From an uncultured Fusobacterium sp. (lineage in GTDB: Bacteria > Fusobacteriota > Fusobacteriia > Fusobacteriales > Fusobacteriaceae): a stretch of 25,490 nucleotides of DNA. The stretch lies in NCBI RefSeq assembly GCF_905200055.1, contig NZ_CAJKIS010000034.1, forward strand, positions 1 through 25,490, given 5' to 3'. A program made the position numbers and the translations under genes. The notes under the pieces are model-generated. The model saw only the letters and a list, made by a program, of their open reading frames with translations. It did not search any database and was not told where the DNA came from. Of the stretch, positions 22,259-25,490 are shown one piece after another. The stretch's first letter is position 1, and each line of letters opens with the position of its first letter.

Positions 22259-24172
22259 ATGTTATTTAAGACAACAGAACAACATGAAGCTTTACGTGCA
22301 AAAGTGAGAGAATTTGCAGAAACAGAAGTAAAACCTATAGCTTTTATGCTTGATCAACAAAATGAATTCCCTACAGAGGCTATTAAAAAATTTGGTGAAA
22401 TGGGAATGATGGGACTACCTTATCCAAAAGAATATGGTGGAGCTGGGCTTGATACTTTAAGTTATGCTATTGCTGTTGAAGAACTTTCAAGAGTTGATGG
22501 AGGAACTGGAGTTATTCTTTCTGCCCATGTATCTCTTGGATCATACCCTATTTATGCTTTTGGTACTGAAGAACAAAAACAAAAATATCTTGTTCCTCTA
22601 GCTAAAGGAGAAAAACTTGGTGCTTTTGGATTAACAGAACCGAATGCTGGTAGTGATGCTGGTGGTACTGAAACAACTGCTGTTTTAGAAGGAGATCATT
22701 ATATCCTTAATGGTGGAAAAATATTTATAACTAACGCTGACAAAGCTGATACATATGTAATTTTTGCTGTAACTACTCCTGATATTGGAACAAGAGGAAT
22801 AAGTGCTTTTATCGTTGAAAAAGGTTGGGAAGGATTTACATTTGGTACTCACTATGACAAGATGGGTATTCGTTCTTCTTCAACTGCTGAATTAGTATTT
22901 AATAATGTTAAAGTTCCTAAAGAAAATCTACTTGGAAAAGAAGGACAAGGATTTAAAATAGCTATGGCTACTCTTGATGGAGGTAGAATAGGTATTGCTG
23001 CCCAAGCTTTAGGAATTGCTCAAGGTGCTTTTGAAAATGCTCTTGAATATGCAAAAGAAAGAGAACAATTTGGAATGCCTATTGCTCATCAACAAGTTAT
23101 ATCTTTCAAATTAGCTGATATGGCTACAAAATTAAGATGTGCTAGATTCTTAGTTTACAGCTCTGCTGAATTAAAAGATCAACATGAACCATTTGGAATG
23201 GAATCTGCAATGGCAAAACAATATACATCTGATATCTGTCTAGAAGTTGTTAATGATGCACTTCAAATATTTGGAGGAAATGGATACCTTAAAGGTATGG
23301 AAGTTGAACGTGCTTATCGTGATGCTAAAATCTGTACTATCTATGAAGGAACTAACGAAATTCAAAGAATAGTTATTGCATCTCACTTAATTGGAAAGAT
23401 GCCTAAAGCCAACTCTTCAGGACCTAAAAAACCTTCAGCTAAAGGACATGCAACAGGTTTACGTAAAAATATAATGTTTAAAGATGGAGATATGAAAGAT
23501 AAAGTTAATGCTCTTGTAGAAGCTTTAAAAGCCGATGGATATGACTTTACAGTTGGTATCCCATTAGATACTCCTATTGCTATGGCTGATCGTATAGTTA
23601 GTGCTGGAATGGGAATTGGTGAAAAGGAAAATATGAAACTTATTGAAGATTTAGCTGTTCAAGCTGGAGCTGCTATTGGATCTTCTAGACCAGTAGCTGA
23701 AACACTAAAATATGTTCCTCTTAACCGTTATGTTGGTATGTCTGGACAAAAATTCAATGGAAACCTTTATATAGCTTGTGGTATCTCTGGAGCTGGACAA
23801 CATTTAAAAGGAATTAAAGATGCAACTACTATTGTAGCTATTAATACAAACCCTAATGCAGCAATCTTTAAAAATGCAGATTATGGAATTGTTGGGGACT
23901 TAAAAGAAGTTCTTCCTCTTTTAACTGCTGCTTTAGATAATGGAGAGCCTAAAAAAGATGCTCCTCCTATGAAAAAAATGAAAAGAAATATCCCTAAAAA
24001 ACCTGCACCTAGTTATCCTCTTCATGTATGTAATGGTTGTGGATATGTTTATGACCCTGCTATTGGAGATGAAGAAAATGGTGTAGAACCAGGTACTCTA
24101 TTTAATAAATTACCTGAAGATTGGATCTGTCCTCTATGTGGAGAAGAAAAAGATCAATTTATAGAAGCTTAA
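22259..24172 (+). CDS. Acyl-CoA dehydrogenase / ETF-alpha FAD domain / rubredoxin fusion protein
   Basis: This 637 aa cytosolic protein has three redox modules. Residues 1-380 are a butyryl/short-chain acyl-CoA dehydrogenase: FGLTEPNAGSDAG for FAD binding, and catalytic Glu363 in IYEGTNE. Residues about 420-565 match the C-terminal FAD domain of electron-transfer flavoprotein alpha: GSSRP at 474-478, then VGMSGQ, LYIACGISGAGQH and ADYGIVGD. Residues about 585-637 are a complete rubredoxin with Cys591, 594, 624 and 627. Proline/lysine-rich linkers join the modules (about 382-405 and 566-584). The ETF-alpha N-terminal domain and ETF-beta are absent here. Electrons could pass dehydrogenase FAD, second FAD, then rubredoxin iron, though direction is inferred. 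AGGAGG precedes the ATG. A flavodiiron protein gene follows after 39 bases, a natural rubredoxin partner. Confidence 0.95.
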   Translation: MLFKTTEQHEALRAKVREFAETEVKPIAFMLDQQNEFPTEAIKKFGEMGMMGLPYPKEYGGAGLDTLSYAIAVEELSRVDGGTGVILSAHVSLGSYPIYAFGTEEQKQKYLVPLAKGEKLGAFGLTEPNAGSDAGGTETTAVLEGDHYILNGGKIFITNADKADTYVIFAVTTPDIGTRGISAFIVEKGWEGFTFGTHYDKMGIRSSSTAELVFNNVKVPKENLLGKEGQGFKIAMATLDGGRIGIAAQALGIAQGAFENALEYAKEREQFGMPIAHQQVISFKLADMATKLRCARFLVYSSAELKDQHEPFGMESAMAKQYTSDICLEVVNDALQIFGGNGYLKGMEVERAYRDAKICTIYEGTNEIQRIVIASHLIGKMPKANSSGPKKPSAKGHATGLRKNIMFKDGDMKDKVNALVEALKADGYDFTVGIPLDTPIAMADRIVSAGMGIGEKENMKLIEDLAVQAGAAIGSSRPVAETLKYVPLNRYVGMSGQKFNGNLYIACGISGAGQHLKGIKDATTIVAINTNPNAAIFKNADYGIVGDLKEVLPLLTAALDNGEPKKDAPPMKKMKRNIPKKPAPSYPLHVCNGCGYVYDPAIGDEENGVEPGTLFNKLPEDWICPLCGEEKDQFIEA

Positions 24173-24211
24173 ATTTTTTTCATAGTTTTGTAAATTAAGG
24201 AGGAATTATTC

Positions 24212-25414
24212 ATGTATAATGTTAGAAAAGTGACTGAAGATTTATATTGGATAGGAGGAGATGATCACCGTCTTCATCTATTTGAAAATATACACCCAAT
24301 CCCTCGTGGAGTTTCATACAACTCATACTTACTTTTAGATAAGAAAACTGTTCTTTTTGATACTGTTGATTGGTCTATAGGACGTCAATTTTTAGAAAAC
24401 TTAGAACATGTTTTAGATGGCAGACCTCTTGACTATATGGTTATTAATCATATGGAGCCTGACCATGCTGCTATGATAGAAGAAGTTATGCTACGTTATC
24501 CAAAAGTTAAAGTTATTAGTAGTGAAAAAGCATTCTACTTTATGAATCAATTTGGATTCCATATTGACAGCTCTAAAACTGAAATTGTAAAAGAAGGAGA
24601 TAAAAAATCTTTTGGAAAACATGAGATACTATTTGTTGCTGCTCCTATGGTACATTGGCCAGAAGCTATGGTAAGTTTTGATACTACTAATGGAGTGTTA
24701 TTCAGTGCTGATGCTTTCGGTTCATTTGGAGCATTAGATGGAAAACTATTTAACGACGAAGTTAATTTTGATCGTGATTGGATTGATGATGCTAGACGTT
24801 ATTATACAAATATAGTTGGAAAATATGGTCCTCATGTTCAAGCTCTACTTAAAAAAGCTGCTGGTATAGATATTAAAATTGTTTGTCCTCTACATGGTCC
24901 AGTATGGCGTAGTGATCTTGGATACTTCATTGATAAATATGATAAATGGAGTAGATATGAGCCTGAAGAAAAAGGAGTTATGATTGTATATGCTTCAATG
25001 TATGGAAATACTGAAAATGCAGCATCAGTTTTAGCTTCTAAATTAGTTGAAAAAGGAATGAATAATGTTGTAATGTATGATGTTTCTAAAACTCATATAT
25101 CTCAACTTATCTCTGAAACATTCAAGTATAGTAATGTAGTATTAGCTTCTGTTACTTACAACTTAGGAATATACCCATTGATGCACAACTATCTAATGGA
25201 TATGAAAGCTCTTAATGTTCAAAATAGAACTTTTGCTATCCTTGAAAATGGTTCTTGGGCTTGTGAGTCTGGAAGATTAATGCGTGAATTTTTAGAAAAT
25301 ATGAGAAATATGACTGTTCTTGATGAAAAAGTAACTCTTACTTCTTCAATGACAACTGAACAAATTAATGAGATGGATACTTTAGTTGACAGTATTCTTA
25401 ACTCTATGAAATAG
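24212..25414 (+). CDS. Flavodiiron protein (rubredoxin:oxygen/NO oxidoreductase)
   Basis: This 400 aa cytosolic class A flavodiiron protein reduces O2 to water and/or NO to N2O, usually taking electrons from rubredoxin. The beta-lactamase-like domain (1-245) has the full di-iron ligand set: His80, Glu82, Asp84 with neighbouring His85 (HMEPDH), His148, Asp167 and His228. The flavodoxin domain (from about 255) has the FMN phosphate loop YASMYGNTENAA. It lacks a fused rubredoxin, which the gene 39 bases upstream supplies as a domain. AAGGAGG precedes the ATG. Whether O2 or NO is preferred cannot be told from sequence. Names such as fprA, roo or norV are used in other species. Confidence 0.96.
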   Translation: MYNVRKVTEDLYWIGGDDHRLHLFENIHPIPRGVSYNSYLLLDKKTVLFDTVDWSIGRQFLENLEHVLDGRPLDYMVINHMEPDHAAMIEEVMLRYPKVKVISSEKAFYFMNQFGFHIDSSKTEIVKEGDKKSFGKHEILFVAAPMVHWPEAMVSFDTTNGVLFSADAFGSFGALDGKLFNDEVNFDRDWIDDARRYYTNIVGKYGPHVQALLKKAAGIDIKIVCPLHGPVWRSDLGYFIDKYDKWSRYEPEEKGVMIVYASMYGNTENAASVLASKLVEKGMNNVVMYDVSKTHISQLISETFKYSNVVLASVTYNLGIYPLMHNYLMDMKALNVQNRTFAILENGSWACESGRLMREFLENMRNMTVLDEKVTLTSSMTTEQINEMDTLVDSILNSMK

Positions 25415-25444
25415 GTCTTAATAGCAATCCTGTTATATAAAAAA

Positions 25445-25490
25445 AGCTGAGTAACATTTTAAAAAAAATGTTTTACTCAGCTCTCTTTTT
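25445..25490 (+). terminator. Terminator of the redox operon
   Basis: AGCTGAGTAA (25445-25454) pairs with TTACTCAGCT (25473-25482). CATTTT/AAAATG extends the stem across a 2-base bulge, and CTCTTTTT follows to the window end. An A-run precedes it, so it might also work on the other strand. Confidence 0.88.

Overview
The window comes from a very AT-rich anaerobic bacterium, most likely a Fusobacterium. The evidence is the low GC content, strong AGGAGG ribosome binding sites, Gram-negative lipid A core genes (KDO synthesis), butyrate-type acyl-CoA metabolism and an oxygen-reducing flavodiiron protein. The species call is an inference from gene content and protein character, not from a database search. 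Nearly all genes between 329 and 21824 lie on the minus strand. The exceptions are a sodium/proton antiporter and, after 22180, a two-gene redox operon on the plus strand.

Layout: (1) 1-328 has no gene. It holds an imperfect hairpin repeat (7-66), small palindromes and the terminator of the riboflavin operon. (2) 329-4012 is a complete riboflavin operon, ribH-ribD-ribE-ribBA (minus), under an FMN riboswitch with an attenuator. (3) 4027-6428 holds an EamA/DMT exporter (minus) and an NhaC-type antiporter (plus). (4) 6434-7700 holds an Mrp/NBP35 Fe-S carrier ATPase and a small DUF1858 CxxC protein (both minus), each with a near-consensus promoter. (5) 7713-12854 is an envelope operon (minus): small exported protein, murE-type ligase, kdsA, kpsF/kdsD. 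A TnpB-only IS200/IS605-family element with its omega RNA has inserted between kdsA and kpsF. (6) 12913-16743 is an RNA/DNA maintenance group (minus): a divergent TruA-like pseudouridine synthase with a C-terminal KH-like segment, an HD hydrolase, a large radical SAM protein and uracil-DNA glycosylase. (7) 16783-21907 is a six-gene nucleoside salvage operon (minus): udp, nupC, cdd, deoD, deoB, deoC. It has a strong promoter, repeated TTGTCTA(A) boxes at the transcript start and a clear terminator. (8) 22146-25482 is a divergent plus-strand operon. It encodes a three-part fusion protein (acyl-CoA dehydrogenase, ETF-alpha FAD domain, rubredoxin) and a flavodiiron protein, and ends in a terminator.

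How the genes work together: the riboflavin operon makes the precursor of FMN and FAD, which the final redox operon uses heavily. The nucleoside operon imports nucleosides and breaks them down to free bases and pentose phosphate, ending in acetaldehyde and glyceraldehyde 3-phosphate. The envelope operon joins peptidoglycan and KDO synthesis. The most unusual unit is the last one. An acyl-CoA dehydrogenase carries its own electron-transfer FAD domain and rubredoxin and sits next to a flavodiiron protein, the usual rubredoxin-dependent O2 or NO reductase. This suggests a compact route from acyl-CoA oxidation to oxygen detoxification.

I saw no tRNA, rRNA or CRISPR array.
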